The notes: a model not told the origin generated them from the sequence alone. DNA of 43,627 nucleotides from Candidatus Magasanikiibacteriota bacterium (GCA_017991415.1 JAGOQR010000002.1:161109-204735); one strand, 5' to 3'; shown: positions 13,268-23,100, counted from the stretch's first letter. Numbers and translations are program-made.

Positions 13268-13299
13268 CAAAAAAACTCCCAATTACCGGGAGCTTTTTT
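13268..13299. terminator. Intrinsic terminator before dnaE
   Basis: CTCCC and GGGAG with flanking A- and T-runs form a hairpin with loop AATTACC; in the minus direction it ends the transcript of the gene at 13312. Confidence 0.8.
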
Positions 13300-13311
13300 G
13301 TGTATAGTTAG

Positions 13312-13698
13312 TTATTTTTTCAAATTTTTAGCAGTTTTTTTCATCTTACTCGCTGTAGCCTGCACTGCTTTATTTACTGCATCTTTGGCAGCCGTATTAA
13401 ACTTTTCTGAACCCTCATCTATCCATTCTTTTGCTTTGTTCTTTACCATATTTTTGACTGCCCCAGCCATACCGCCACTTGCCAAACTGAGTAGTCCGTG
13501 AATATTTTCTACCTTATCTCGTAAATAATCTATAGCTTCTGTAAGGATTTGCAAACGCGTCCGAAATTCTTCGACAATATGATTGGCATTTTTGAGAATT
13601 CGCATTACGTAGTAAAACATCCAACACAAGAAAACAGTGACCCACAAAACACAAAAAGCAATTACCAGATACAAAATATCTTTTGAAGATTCTATCAT
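13312..13698 (-). CDS. Single-pass membrane protein with coiled-coil tail
   Basis: A 128-residue protein with one N-terminal membrane helix (residues 9-33), a heptad-like stretch (about 35-68, ILKNANHIVEEFRTRLQIL) and a very Lys/Ala-rich C-terminal part resembling DUF948 or late-embryogenesis-type helices. The function is unknown. GGAGGG four bases before the ATG is one of the clearest Shine-Dalgarno sites in the window and fixes the start. It is an independent unit ended by the terminator at 13268-13299. Confidence 0.7.
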   Translation of the reverse strand: MIESSKDILYLVIAFCVLWVTVFLCWMFYYVMRILKNANHIVEEFRTRLQILTEAIDYLRDKVENIHGLLSLASGGMAGAVKNMVKNKAKEWIDEGSEKFNTAAKDAVNKAVQATASKMKKTAKNLKK

Positions 13699-13786
13699 AT
13701 TCCCTCCATTAAAAAATTAATTTATTTTAATATGAAAGTATTATCTCACGCGTAAAAAACAGTGTCAAGAAAATTTTTCAATATAA

Positions 13787-14200
13787 TTAATCAATCGCAA
13801 TTACCCAATCTAAGTGAATGCGTCCAAATGAAACTGTTTCGTCCTGATTTAAAATCTTCACATCATACCAATCAGCTTTATCAATAGTAAGTATGCGCGC
13901 AAATCTAATTTCTCGTTTGTATGGATACTTAAAAGCAACCAAATCCCCCTTAATCAAAGGAAGTGGACGATGATTAGAAAATCGAGTACTAAATAGGGTT
14001 TTAAATAATTCTATTCTCCACATCGGTGTAAAATATCTTTCTGACAACCCCTTCATCTCATTACTTTCAAGAAAACTATCTGGCACATAAAATCGTCCGG
14101 TCCATTTCCAAGCCAATATGCCTAAAGCCAAACACCCGAAAATAAAAATAGATACTAGAACTAAAAAAAATTTAACAATCAACGAATGTTTAGTAGGCAT
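13787..14200 (-). CDS. Anchored protein, distantly signal-peptidase-like
   Basis: A 137-residue protein with one N-terminal membrane helix (residues 8-31). The C-terminal half contains LPLIKGDLVAFKYP and REIRFARILTIDKADWYDV, similar in spacing to the GD-x-V and KR-x-IG-x-PGD strands of S26 signal peptidases. The Ser and Lys catalytic positions are not obvious, so it may be inactive or unrelated. It starts 5 nt after the pheT stop and is likely co-transcribed with pheS-pheT. Confidence 0.55.
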   Translation of the reverse strand: MPTKHSLIVKFFLVLVSIFIFGCLALGILAWKWTGRFYVPDSFLESNEMKGLSERYFTPMWRIELFKTLFSTRFSNHRPLPLIKGDLVAFKYPYKREIRFARILTIDKADWYDVKILNQDETVSFGRIHLDWVIAID

Positions 14201-14205
14201 AGAAC

Positions 14206-16668
14206 TTATCTTATCTCGGCGTTAAATTTTTCTTTCAAAATTTTTATTATTTTTTCATGTGCTACATCTACTTCTTGGGTTACAAGCGTTCTTTCATTGT
14301 TTCGATATACAAGATGATAGGCCATACTCTTGTATTCTGCTCCCACATTTGTTCCTTCGTATACATCAAACAAATCTACAGATTGCAGCAACGAATCTGT
14401 ATTAAGCAAAGCAGATAAAATCTCCTGGTGTGATACGCTCTTTTTAACAACAATTGCTAAATCTCTTTCTATAGATGGAAAAACCGAAATTGGCACATAT
14501 TTTTTCTCAACTCTTGGCACATCAACCAGTGCGCTGAGATTTATTTTAACTATCCCCACTCTTCCTTCTAGACCAAAGTTATTGGCAATGCTTGGATGCA
14601 GTTCGTAGACAGAACCAATATTTTTTTCTCCTACAACAAGAGAAGCTGAACGTGACGGGTGTCTGCCAATATGAGAATCGGATTTTGAAATAGCAATACT
14701 CGGCAATACAGATTTTGACAAAGCCTCAACAACACCTTTTGCTTCCCAAAAAGGAACACGATTCTTTTTTTCTAAACACACTACCGTGAGCCATGTATCT
14801 TGACCTGGGAGAAGACTGTCACCATTAGATTCTACTCGGAAGCCTGGATCTTCCAAACGGAAAACCTTACCTACTTCAAAGAAATGCAACGTATCGTTGC
14901 CTGCCTGGTTAGATTCCAAATTCTCTAATAAATTAAGAAGTAAACAACGTCGTAAAAATGGCTTCTCTTTTGAGAGTGGATTATCGAGCTCCACATATTG
15001 TTTAACATCGTCACCCATGCGGGCAATCTGCACCGTACTTACAAAAGAATAATTATACACTTCGGTATAGGACAAAGAATGCACCAGGATATTTTTCACT
15101 TTTTTTTCTAACTCTCTGAGTGTATTGATTTCAGGTGGTACAATAGAAAAAGCTGGCAACGACGGCTGGACTTTGTCGTATCCATATATACGAATAATTT
15201 CTTCCACCAAATCTTCGGCAATAGAAATATCTTTGGTGGCACGCCAACTCGGAATAGTAACGGAAAATTCTTCTCCTTTAATTTTTAAGCCGAATCCGAG
15301 CTGTTCCAAAATTTTTATTACTTCTTTAGGACGCAGGGTAACTCCAATTTTTTTCTCAAGTAGCTGAATATTCAAAGAAATTGGCCCTTGCTTGAGACTA
15401 AATTTTGATTCATCGATCACTTTGCTTGCCACTTTTGCGCCTGGGCAAATTTCTAAAACTAAACCTACTGCTTTCTGCAAAGCCTGCATAGTCAAATTTG
15501 GATCTAGGCTTTTTTCAAATCGAGAAGACGAATCACTGCGAAGCCCTAGTTTGGTAGATGTGCTGCGAATAGAGGCAGCCTCAAAATTAGCAGATTCAAA
15601 AATAATAGTATTTGTATGATCACTTATACCACTCCCTAAGCCTCCCATCACACCAGCGATAGCGAGCGCCTTTTGTGCGTCGGCAATAACAAGCATTGAG
15701 GAATCTAATTTTCTTTTTTCGTTATCAAGTGTTACAAACTCTTCTCCGTCCTGAGCAGTCCGCACGATAATAGTTGTTTCTGCAACGGTGCTTGCATCAA
15801 ACGCATGCATTGGCTGCCCAACATCGGCCATAACATAGTTAGTAATGTCCACAATATTATTAATAGATCGTAGACCCACGGCCATCAAACTTTTTTTCAA
15901 CCACTCTGGAGACGGACCAACTTTTATTCCAGACATTGCCACCGCCATATATCGTGGACATAATTTAGGCGCCTGCACTTGTACTTTAAGAGAAATTTTT
16001 TCCCCTGGTTTTCGGCCAAAGGCCGATCCGCCTCGGGCGGAAATTTTTTCTACAGTATATTCTTTAAGGTTTTTATTAAACAAAACCGCTACTTCTCGTG
16101 CGATACCATAATGCCCCCACAGATCAGGGCGATTACTCAAAGATTTATTATCAATTTCTAAAATAGCGTCGTTTAAACTAAGTGCTTGCGCCAAAGCCAC
16201 ACCTGGTTTAACTTTCAAATTACTGAGGTCTAAAATTTCTTTTTCTTCTGAAAGTGGAAATAACTCTCCTAATCCAATTTCTGTTGAAGCACAAATCATA
16301 CCAGCTGATTCTACATCACGAATCTTGGTTGGTTTTAATTCTATAAGCTCACCCTCTCCGTGCCACTGCACCTTAGCACCCACCTTAGCGAGGGCCACGA
16401 GCATACCAGCTTGGACATTGCTACCGCCACAAACAATTTGTAATTGTTCATTACCCACATCTACCATACACAACTTTAACTTATCGGCATTTGGATGCTT
16501 TTCTGCAGAAATTATTTTTCCAACTACAATATGTTCCAAATTTTTTCCTTGGACTTCTACACGCTCCACTTCTACCGTACTCGCCTTAAGCTTTGCCGCC
16601 ATCTCTTCGGCTGTAGTGGAATCTGGCAGGTTAACGTATTTTTTTAACCAATTATATGAAATCAACAT
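14206..16668 (-). CDS. pheT: Phenylalanyl-tRNA synthetase beta subunit
   Basis: An 820-residue PheT of standard length. It begins LISYNWLKKYV and has, in order, the tRNA-binding OB domain (about 42-155, IVVGKIISAEKHPNADKLKL), B3/B4 editing domain, B5 domain, a catalytic-like core (YTEVYNYSFVS) and the C-terminal anticodon-binding FDX-ACB domain (VFPSIERDLAIVV). With PheS it forms the heterotetramer that charges tRNA-Phe and edits Tyr-tRNA-Phe. The ATG at 16668 is preferred over an in-frame TTG two codons upstream because it gives the canonical family start. It lies 6 nt after the pheS stop. Confidence 0.96.
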   Translation of the reverse strand: MLISYNWLKKYVNLPDSTTAEEMAAKLKASTVEVERVEVQGKNLEHIVVGKIISAEKHPNADKLKLCMVDVGNEQLQIVCGGSNVQAGMLVALAKVGAKVQWHGEGELIELKPTKIRDVESAGMICASTEIGLGELFPLSEEKEILDLSNLKVKPGVALAQALSLNDAILEIDNKSLSNRPDLWGHYGIAREVAVLFNKNLKEYTVEKISARGGSAFGRKPGEKISLKVQVQAPKLCPRYMAVAMSGIKVGPSPEWLKKSLMAVGLRSINNIVDITNYVMADVGQPMHAFDASTVAETTIIVRTAQDGEEFVTLDNEKRKLDSSMLVIADAQKALAIAGVMGGLGSGISDHTNTIIFESANFEAASIRSTSTKLGLRSDSSSRFEKSLDPNLTMQALQKAVGLVLEICPGAKVASKVIDESKFSLKQGPISLNIQLLEKKIGVTLRPKEVIKILEQLGFGLKIKGEEFSVTIPSWRATKDISIAEDLVEEIIRIYGYDKVQPSLPAFSIVPPEINTLRELEKKVKNILVHSLSYTEVYNYSFVSTVQIARMGDDVKQYVELDNPLSKEKPFLRRCLLLNLLENLESNQAGNDTLHFFEVGKVFRLEDPGFRVESNGDSLLPGQDTWLTVVCLEKKNRVPFWEAKGVVEALSKSVLPSIAISKSDSHIGRHPSRSASLVVGEKNIGSVYELHPSIANNFGLEGRVGIVKINLSALVDVPRVEKKYVPISVFPSIERDLAIVVKKSVSHQEILSALLNTDSLLQSVDLFDVYEGTNVGAEYKSMAYHLVYRNNERTLVTQEVDVAHEKIIKILKEKFNAEIR

Positions 16669-16674
16669 ATGCAA

Positions 16675-17706
16675 TTAAAATTGTTCCAAGAATTTTGTAT
16701 TCCCGCTTTCCAAAAGACGAATGTCTTCTATACCGTATTTAAGCATTACCAGTCGGGTGAGACCAAAACCAAACGCAAACCCTTGGTATACTTTTGAATC
16801 AATGCCGCCTTCTTTTAAAACATTTGGATGTACCATACCAGCACCAAATACCTCTAGCCAGCCAGTTTGCTTGCACAACCTGCAGCCAACACCCTTGCAC
16901 AAATAGCAGGTTACCTCTCCATTTACCCCTGGCTCCACAAACGGATAAAATTTAGGACGTAATCGGATTTTAGTTTCTGGACCAAAAATATGTTTGAACA
17001 CTTCTTCCAAAACACCTTTCATGTGAGAAAAATTTATTCCTTTATCAATAACTAATCCTTCGAGTTGATAAAAGGTGTGTTCGTGTCGAACGTCAGTCGC
17101 TTCGTTACGAAAACATTTTCCTGGCACAATCATACGCAACGGAGCACCATATTTTTGCATAGAACGCACTTGAACTGGAGAGGTGTGCGTTCTCATTACC
17201 CAATCCGAATGGCCTTTGATATAGAAAGTATCTTGCATGTCGCGGGCTGGATGATCGGCTGGAATGTTTAGACCAGTAAAATTATAATATTCACTTTCTA
17301 ATTCTGGACCATCCAAAACGGCAAAGCCCATAGAGGTAAAAAAATCTTCCAAATCATTTTGAATAATGGTGTTAGGATGAGAATGGCCTGTATTTTTTAA
17401 TGGCAATACTGGCTGGGAAATATCTACCTGCTCTTTTTCCAAAAGCCCAGACATCTCTTGTTCGGTAAATTCTTTTTTCTTATGATTAATCGCCTCTTCG
17501 ACGGTCTTTTTTACTTCATTTGCCAATTGCCCCATTTCTTTTTTTGCTTCTTCACTGAGGTCTTTTAAGCCTTTAAGAAGTTCCGTAAGCTGACCACCTT
17601 TGCGACCAAGCAACCTGGTTTCTAATTCTTCGAGCTGCATCGTATCTTTTACAGACTTAAGGGCGAGTAGCGCTTCAGTTTTTAATTGTTGCAGTGTATC
17701 TTTCAT
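16675..17706 (-). CDS. pheS: Phenylalanyl-tRNA synthetase alpha subunit
   Basis: A 343-residue PheS with an N-terminal coiled coil (about 1-85) and a class II catalytic core: motif 1 near GPELESEYYNF, motif 2 RNEATDVRHEHTFYQLEG, motif 3 GFGFGLTRLVMLKYG. A Cys-rich loop CYLCKGVGCRLCKQTGW is likely a zinc site, an addition also present in some other PheS proteins. The ATG at 17706 is chosen; an in-frame TTG at 17721 would overlap the upstream gene. It lies 4 nt after the rseP stop and precedes pheT. Confidence 0.95.
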   Translation of the reverse strand: MKDTLQQLKTEALLALKSVKDTMQLEELETRLLGRKGGQLTELLKGLKDLSEEAKKEMGQLANEVKKTVEEAINHKKKEFTEQEMSGLLEKEQVDISQPVLPLKNTGHSHPNTIIQNDLEDFFTSMGFAVLDGPELESEYYNFTGLNIPADHPARDMQDTFYIKGHSDWVMRTHTSPVQVRSMQKYGAPLRMIVPGKCFRNEATDVRHEHTFYQLEGLVIDKGINFSHMKGVLEEVFKHIFGPETKIRLRPKFYPFVEPGVNGEVTCYLCKGVGCRLCKQTGWLEVFGAGMVHPNVLKEGGIDSKVYQGFAFGFGLTRLVMLKYGIEDIRLLESGNTKFLEQF

Positions 17707-17710
17707 AAAT

Positions 17711-18886
17711 TTATGATCCAATAACTTTTTGAATCAAGCCCATAAATAAACCTTTAAATTTACCCAAGTCTTTAATGGTAATTAAAACCACCAGTGATAT
17801 TAACAAAATAAAACCAACTCCATGGGCGATTTGTTCATATTTTTGCTGAACTGCCTTACCTTTAATTTTGCTAATAATTAAGAATAGCAATCTACCACCA
17901 TCAAGTGCTGGGATTGGCAGCACATTTAAAATAGCTAGATTTAAAGATAGCAAGGCCATAAAGTTAAGCAGGTAATTAAACCCGAGTTTGGCCACTTTAC
18001 CAGTCATTACCGCAATGCCAACTGGACCAGACAACGATTCTCCAACTGGTGCACCTGCAATTAGTCCAGAAATTAAATAGTAGAAGGAGAATAGTATCTC
18101 TTTTAAATAGAGGCCTGTCATTATAAGTCCATAATATAAAGATTTATACCATGGGTAACGAACCAAACCAACTTCAATAAGACTTACCCCCAAGCCACCT
18201 TTACCTGTATCAGCATATACAAAGGGGCGAATATTTTTTTCTAGTGTTTCATCACCTCTTTTTATGAGTACTTTTATATCTTGATCTTTATGACTATCTA
18301 CATACTCTTGCATCGCTTTGACAGTTGGATTTTGTACATCATCCAACGCTACGATTATATCTCCTGTTTGCAAACCAGCCTTACCTGCTGGCTTATCTGC
18401 AGCAGCTTCCATAATTTCCAAATGGCTATTCTCTACTCTAGTGCCTGGTGGCAAATTATTTAGGGCTTGCGGAGCGCCAATCATAAAGCCGACTGACAAT
18501 AGAATAAAAGCCAGTATTATATTCATACCGACGCCCGCCATAAGAGTAATAGCTTTTTTCCAAGCTTTCTGCGCAGAAAAACTATCTGGACCTTGATCTT
18601 GACCATCCTCACCCTTTATTCGGACAAACCCACCGAGCGGCAATAGATTAAAGGAATAAACCGTGCCTCCAGCAGTTTCTTCATCTGGTTTTCTACCCCA
18701 TATAAAACGCCATTTTTTAGTACCAGCTTCGTCTTTCACCATTTGTATACCAAATAATCGAGGTGGAAAACCAAAACCAAATTCATATACCTTCATGCCG
18801 CTTTTTCTGGCAGCCACAAAATGACCCCATTCATGCGAAATTACGAGCACAGCCAAAACAGCAATAAAAATTAATAGAGTTACCAT
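17711..18886 (-). CDS. rseP: Site-2 zinc metalloprotease, RseP-like
   Basis: A 391-residue intramembrane protease of the M50 family. The first helix carries HEWGH (His-Glu-x-x-His zinc site, residues 18-22), and the last core helix has NVLPIPALDGG with the third metal ligand. One PDZ domain lies at about residues 150-225. The family cuts membrane-embedded anti-sigma factors or signal peptide remnants. The gene heads the rseP-pheS-pheT transcript, diverging from lemA. An insertion near residues 55-75 (KDEAGTKKWRFIWGRKPDEE) is typical of several Gram-positive and CPR versions. Confidence 0.93.
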   Translation of the reverse strand: MVTLLIFIAVLAVLVISHEWGHFVAARKSGMKVYEFGFGFPPRLFGIQMVKDEAGTKKWRFIWGRKPDEETAGGTVYSFNLLPLGGFVRIKGEDGQDQGPDSFSAQKAWKKAITLMAGVGMNIILAFILLSVGFMIGAPQALNNLPPGTRVENSHLEIMEAAADKPAGKAGLQTGDIIVALDDVQNPTVKAMQEYVDSHKDQDIKVLIKRGDETLEKNIRPFVYADTGKGGLGVSLIEVGLVRYPWYKSLYYGLIMTGLYLKEILFSFYYLISGLIAGAPVGESLSGPVGIAVMTGKVAKLGFNYLLNFMALLSLNLAILNVLPIPALDGGRLLFLIISKIKGKAVQQKYEQIAHGVGFILLISLVVLITIKDLGKFKGLFMGLIQKVIGS

Positions 18887-18921
18887 AATAAATATGTAAG
18901 TTACATCTACAAGCTTAAATC

Positions 18922-18950
18922 TTGTAATTTCTATGGCTATATAATATAAT
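18922..18950 (+). promoter_or_regulatory. Promoter of the lemA-htpX operon
   Basis: TTGTAA (18922-18927), 17-nt spacer, consensus TATAAT (18945-18950), leaving a leader of about 52 nt. Confidence 0.6.
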
Positions 18951-19008
18951 AACTTAGTAAAAAAGCCAATAGCCCAAGCTACTTTGGCCTTAAATAAATT
19001 AAATAATT

Positions 19009-19575
19009 ATGCCAGCACTCTATATAGTTCTCGCCGGAATTGCGCTCGTAGCCGTTTGGCTTATCGCCGTCTATAACGGCCTGATTCGCTCCAAAAACCG
19101 AGTTGACGAAGCTTTTAGTGACATTGATGTCCAATTAAAACGCCGCTACGACCTAATCCCTAACCTAGTAGAAACAGTAAAAGGCTACATGACCCACGAA
19201 CGAGAAACGCTCGTAAAACTTACCGAAGCCCGCACTGCCGCTATGGCCACCCACGATAATCCAAGTGCAACATTACAACAAAAAGAACAGGCAGAAAACA
19301 TGCTGTCTAGCACCCTCAAAACATTGTTTGCTGTAACTGAAAATTACCCAGAACTAAAAGCGAGTCAAAACTTTTTACAATTACAAGACGAGATTAGCGA
19401 TACAGAAAACAAAATCCAAGCTTCTCGCCGATTCTATAACGGCAATGTTCGTGACTTCAATACAAAAATCGAGGTATTTCCTACCAACATGATTGCTGGT
19501 TCTTTGGGATTTAAAAAATACGAATTCTTCCAAGCCGATGCCGCTGAACGACAAAACGTACAAGTTAAATTCTAA
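19009..19575 (+). CDS. lemA: LemA family protein
   Basis: A 188-residue LemA protein: one N-terminal membrane helix (residues 4-24) followed by helical bundle motifs NGLIRSKNRVDEAFSDIDVQLKRR (start), DLIPNLVETVKGYM, and the conserved RRFYNGNVRDFNT. The function is not settled, but lemA commonly sits beside htpX, as here. The gene starts a rightward operon with an unknown gene, htpX and a small gene. Confidence 0.93.
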   Translation: MPALYIVLAGIALVAVWLIAVYNGLIRSKNRVDEAFSDIDVQLKRRYDLIPNLVETVKGYMTHERETLVKLTEARTAAMATHDNPSATLQQKEQAENMLSSTLKTLFAVTENYPELKASQNFLQLQDEISDTENKIQASRRFYNGNVRDFNTKIEVFPTNMIAGSLGFKKYEFFQADAAERQNVQVKF

Positions 19576-19594
19576 TTTTTTCTTTTAAATAGCT

Positions 19595-20449
19595 ATGGTA
19601 GAAAATAAAAGAAGAGACGGATATAGAGAACTTGGAGACCCAAATGCAGGAGCTATTGAATCAAGACAAAGAAAACTCGATGTAATGCTCAAAAAAATTA
19701 ATGCTGAAGGCTTAATGGGCATAGAAATCAACACATCGTCAAACGAAGGAGCTTTACTTACTTCTTTTATTAATGCGCTCGACACTCCCGTCGGACCAAC
19801 TAAAATTACCCCGGAAAAAATTGCCCTATTTTCTTTAGAAACTGGTGTTTTAAAGTACTCTAATAAAATAAAAAAGAATCGAGCAGAAACAATTTTTATT
19901 TACAACAACCCAGATCACCCAGAAGCCCAGGCTATTATAGAAATAAATACCGAGCTCAATATTGCCTTTATTTCTGATATAGCCCCGCTAAGACCCGAGA
20001 CACATAAAACAGAAAAACAAAACCCCGAGCAAATTACCGAGGAAACGAAAGAAAAAAAACCAGAACGAGAACTTTCACTTCAAGAGATGAGAGCTGTTGT
20101 TGCTACTGAAAATAAAATTGGTATTGAGATTACAAAAGATATAAGCTCTCGGGATAAAGACAATCCATTCAGATCAATTAACGAAATTTTAAGCAACGCC
20201 AATCAAGATGATATAAACACATTTAAACCAGATGATTTTATTATATATTCTGAACAATTTGGCATTCTGCGATTTAGCCATCGCTCAGAACCAAGCGAGC
20301 CTGTTAGAACAAAAACCTCAACTATTGATTTTACCTGGGTAAATGAAACTGCAAAAATTACACTCGTTCTATCCTATCATGAAGCTGGAAAAATATTTTA
20401 TCTAAAACATTTAAAGGAAAAAAAGGATAAAAAGGATAAAAAACTATAA
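19595..20449 (+). CDS. Unknown soluble protein between lemA and htpX
   Basis: A 284-residue hydrophilic protein with no signal or membrane segment. It seems to have two related halves, each with a strand pattern G-I-E-I (GIEINTSSNEG; GIEITKDISSR), a helix region, then IALFSLETGVLKYSN and FIIYSEQFGILRFSH, followed by ETIFIYNN or TIDFTWVN. These parallels suggest an internal duplication separated by a Glu/Lys-rich linker at about 125-160. The C-terminus is a Lys/Asp repeat (KDKKDKK). I know no family. Its position 20 nt after lemA and 10 nt before htpX suggests a role with these membrane quality-control genes. Confidence 0.6.
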   Translation: MVENKRRDGYRELGDPNAGAIESRQRKLDVMLKKINAEGLMGIEINTSSNEGALLTSFINALDTPVGPTKITPEKIALFSLETGVLKYSNKIKKNRAETIFIYNNPDHPEAQAIIEINTELNIAFISDIAPLRPETHKTEKQNPEQITEETKEKKPERELSLQEMRAVVATENKIGIEITKDISSRDKDNPFRSINEILSNANQDDINTFKPDDFIIYSEQFGILRFSHRSEPSEPVRTKTSTIDFTWVNETAKITLVLSYHEAGKIFYLKHLKEKKDKKDKKL

Positions 20450-20458
20450 CAAAAAAAT

Positions 20459-21340
20459 ATGTACTCTCAGATAACCTCCAACAAAAGACAATCCGTTATC
20501 CTGGTAATGGTTTTTATTGCTATCATCATTGGGTTGGGATATGTTTTTGATATGGCATCTGGTAGTGGCGACTACAGCGGTGTATTTCTGGCAATCATAC
20601 TTTCTTTTGGCATGACTATGATTTCTTATTTTCAAGGCGATAAGATCGCCTTATGGTCTAGCGGCGCCAAGCCAATTGCCAAAGAACATAGTCCGTATGT
20701 ATACCGCATGATCGAAAATTTATGCATCACGAGCGGACTACCCATGCCAAAAATTTATATCATTGAAGATCCAGCTATAAACGCTTTTGCTACTGGTCGT
20801 AAACCAGAAACCGCTTCGGTAGCAGTCACAACTGGCGCCATAGAAAAATTAACTAACGAAGAATTGGAAGGCGTGCTCGCGCACGAAATGTCTCACATTC
20901 AAAACTACGACATTCGCTTTATGATGCTTGTAGCAGTGCTGGTTGGCTCTATTTCTATTCTCGCTAATATATTTTTACGCAGCCGGTGGTTACCGCGCCG
21001 CAACGACCGTGAAGGTGGAAACCTAGGTGCTATTTTTATGATTATTGGTATTGTACTTGCTATTCTGTCACCAATAGTTGCAGAACTTATCAAGCTGGCT
21101 ATTTCTCGTCGCCGCGAATATTTAGCAGATGCCTCTGGATCGCTCCTTACTCGCTACCCAGAAGGACTTGCGAGCGCACTTGAAAAAATCGCTGCCCAAA
21201 GTCAACCGATGGCCAACGCCAATAATGCTACCGCTCACTTATTTTTTGCTAATCCTTTTTCTGGCAAAAAAATCTCTAGCTTTTTTTCTACTCACCCACC
21301 TATTGAAGAACGTATAAAAAAATTACGAGGAATGGCATAA
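20459..21340 (+). CDS. htpX: HtpX-like M48 zinc metalloprotease
   Basis: A 293-residue membrane protease with two N-terminal helices (18-33 and 41-58), the zinc motif HEMSH near residue 142, two further helices (about 155-172 and 193-215), and the downstream Glu in RREYLADASG that supplies the third metal ligand. The family degrades misfolded membrane proteins with FtsH. It is of normal length, in an operon with lemA. Confidence 0.94.
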   Translation: MYSQITSNKRQSVILVMVFIAIIIGLGYVFDMASGSGDYSGVFLAIILSFGMTMISYFQGDKIALWSSGAKPIAKEHSPYVYRMIENLCITSGLPMPKIYIIEDPAINAFATGRKPETASVAVTTGAIEKLTNEELEGVLAHEMSHIQNYDIRFMMLVAVLVGSISILANIFLRSRWLPRRNDREGGNLGAIFMIIGIVLAILSPIVAELIKLAISRRREYLADASGSLLTRYPEGLASALEKIAAQSQPMANANNATAHLFFANPFSGKKISSFFSTHPPIEERIKKLRGMA

Positions 21341-21371
21341 ACTTATACCTTAAATAAAAAACTTACGCCCT

Positions 21372-21680
21372 ATGTCAACAGAAAGAAGAGAAACTACTCC
21401 AGAAAAAGTAAGAATCATAGTACCTTCAATAGAAGCAGGTGTTGAAATTGTGAAAGAATTTTGGCGGGCCATGCCTCACGGCACAGATCTAACCCGTGGA
21501 TTAAGAGAAGATGTTATGGAAGATTGGAAGCAGGAATTAACTATGGGGGATAGAACAAAAGTTATTAAGGGAATGTTTCCTAATGAAAGGGGTAAATTTG
21601 TAGTGCATATTCTCGGGAACAACCAACCTTTATCTTCAGAGGCTGTGAGTTGGCTGAAGGGTAAGGGCTATCTTCAGTAA
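21372..21680 (+). CDS. Small unknown protein after htpX
   Basis: A 102-residue soluble protein with no recognised motif. It starts with a polar segment MSTERRETTPEKVR, has a central part with WRAMPHGTDLTRGLREDVMEDW, and ends in a compact segment SEAVSWLKGKGYLQ. No membrane segment is visible. It lies 31 nt after htpX and may be the last gene of that operon. Its codon use matches the host background. Confidence 0.5.
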   Translation: MSTERRETTPEKVRIIVPSIEAGVEIVKEFWRAMPHGTDLTRGLREDVMEDWKQELTMGDRTKVIKGMFPNERGKFVVHILGNNQPLSSEAVSWLKGKGYLQ

Positions 21681-21713
21681 ATATGGAAAATATAGAACGT
21701 CCTATTTTGACGC

Positions 21714-23087
21714 CTAAGTCTTGATGACCGCACTCAATTGATTAATTTTTTCTTGCATCACTTCTGCGCTTCGCGCTTCCAAATTCAAGCGCACAACTGG
21801 TTCGGTATTGCTCAGGCGCACACTGAGCCAGCCCCAATCAAACCTCATCCACAAACCATCTAAATGAGAAGTTTCTAAAGCTTCGTTTTTATATTTTTCT
21901 TCTACTCTACTTACCGCCGCCAACTTATCTTCAATTTCAAAATTAATTTCTCCAGAATGGAAATATTTTTTGAGAGGCGCTACAACTTCGCTGAGCGGTT
22001 TATTTTCGCGTGACAGTAATTGCAAAACATATAGCAAAGACAAGTCTGTGCTCTCTACATCAAACGTATCATGATAATACAAATGCAAAGATAGCTCACT
22101 TGCAAATGCGCCGTTAGTTTCTTTGAGCGCTTTTTTAATATTAGCATGACCTACTTTGCACATTTCTACCGATGCACCTGCAGCTTGCCATACTTCGGGC
22201 ACAATCATACTCGATCGCAAATCATACAACATGCGAGCACCCACATGTCGACGTAACACCTCCAAACCAACAAGCGCACCTACAAAAGAAGCTTCTACGA
22301 CTTTCCCTTTTTCATCTACCAAACCTACCCTATCCGCATCTCCGTCTAGGGCAAAACCAAAATCAGCACCCGTTTCAACTACCTTCTTTTGCAATGCCGC
22401 TAATGTTTCTACTTTAAGCGGATTAGCTTCGTGATTAGGAAAACTGCCATCTGGTTCTAAATATAGATACTCAACCTCTACTGGTAATTTTTTTAATATT
22501 TCTGGAAATGAAACTTTGGCCATACCGTTTCCTGCATCCACCACCAACTTCATAGGACGAATTGATTGCTGCGGCACAACAGAAAAAACTTTTTGTATAT
22601 AATCTTGTAAAACATCTTTTTTAGGAAAAGTAGTATCAACAGAATCTTGATAAGCATAATTGGAATTAGCAACCAGGTCTTTAATTTCTGCCATACCAAA
22701 AGCCTCGCCTACTGGCAATCCGTCACCAAGCGTCATTTTAAAACCATTGTACTTGGCTGGATTATGGCTTGCGGTGACCATAACACCACCTGCATGCTCT
22801 GGGTAGTTGGCACAGGCAAAATTAAATAAAGGAGTGGAGGCCAAGCCGATATCAACTACCGGCACATTTTCGTCGTGCACTCCTTTCATAAGCGCACTCT
22901 GAAGACTTGGGCTCGTGAGACGCATATCACGACCAACTACTACTGCCTGACCAGGCTTAAGTAAATTATGAGCGCGTAAAAAAACTACAAATGAACGTCC
23001 CAAACTATAGGCCAAATCTGGAGACAGTTCTGTTTCTGCCAATCCGCGAATATCGTATGCTTTAAATATTTGTGGCGCAATTATCAT
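21714..23087 (-). CDS. manB: Phosphomannomutase/phosphoglucomutase
   Basis: A 457-residue alpha-D-phosphohexomutase. Domain 1 has the catalytic phosphoserine loop TASHNP near residue 106, domain 2 the metal loop DGDADR near residue 247, domain 3 sugar-binding ELSLH near 317 (the usual ESSGH type loop is altered) and domain 4 the phosphate loop RLSNTEP near 430. It converts 1- and 6-phosphates of mannose or glucose for glycan synthesis. The name manB is by family; whether mannose or glucose is preferred cannot be read here. The gene is a single unit diverging from clpC with overlapping promoters. Confidence 0.88.
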   Translation of the reverse strand: MIIAPQIFKAYDIRGLAETELSPDLAYSLGRSFVVFLRAHNLLKPGQAVVVGRDMRLTSPSLQSALMKGVHDENVPVVDIGLASTPLFNFACANYPEHAGGVMVTASHNPAKYNGFKMTLGDGLPVGEAFGMAEIKDLVANSNYAYQDSVDTTFPKKDVLQDYIQKVFSVVPQQSIRPMKLVVDAGNGMAKVSFPEILKKLPVEVEYLYLEPDGSFPNHEANPLKVETLAALQKKVVETGADFGFALDGDADRVGLVDEKGKVVEASFVGALVGLEVLRRHVGARMLYDLRSSMIVPEVWQAAGASVEMCKVGHANIKKALKETNGAFASELSLHLYYHDTFDVESTDLSLLYVLQLLSRENKPLSEVVAPLKKYFHSGEINFEIEDKLAAVSRVEEKYKNEALETSHLDGLWMRFDWGWLSVRLSNTEPVVRLNLEARSAEVMQEKINQLSAVIKT

Positions 23088-23100
23088 AATAAAAAATACG

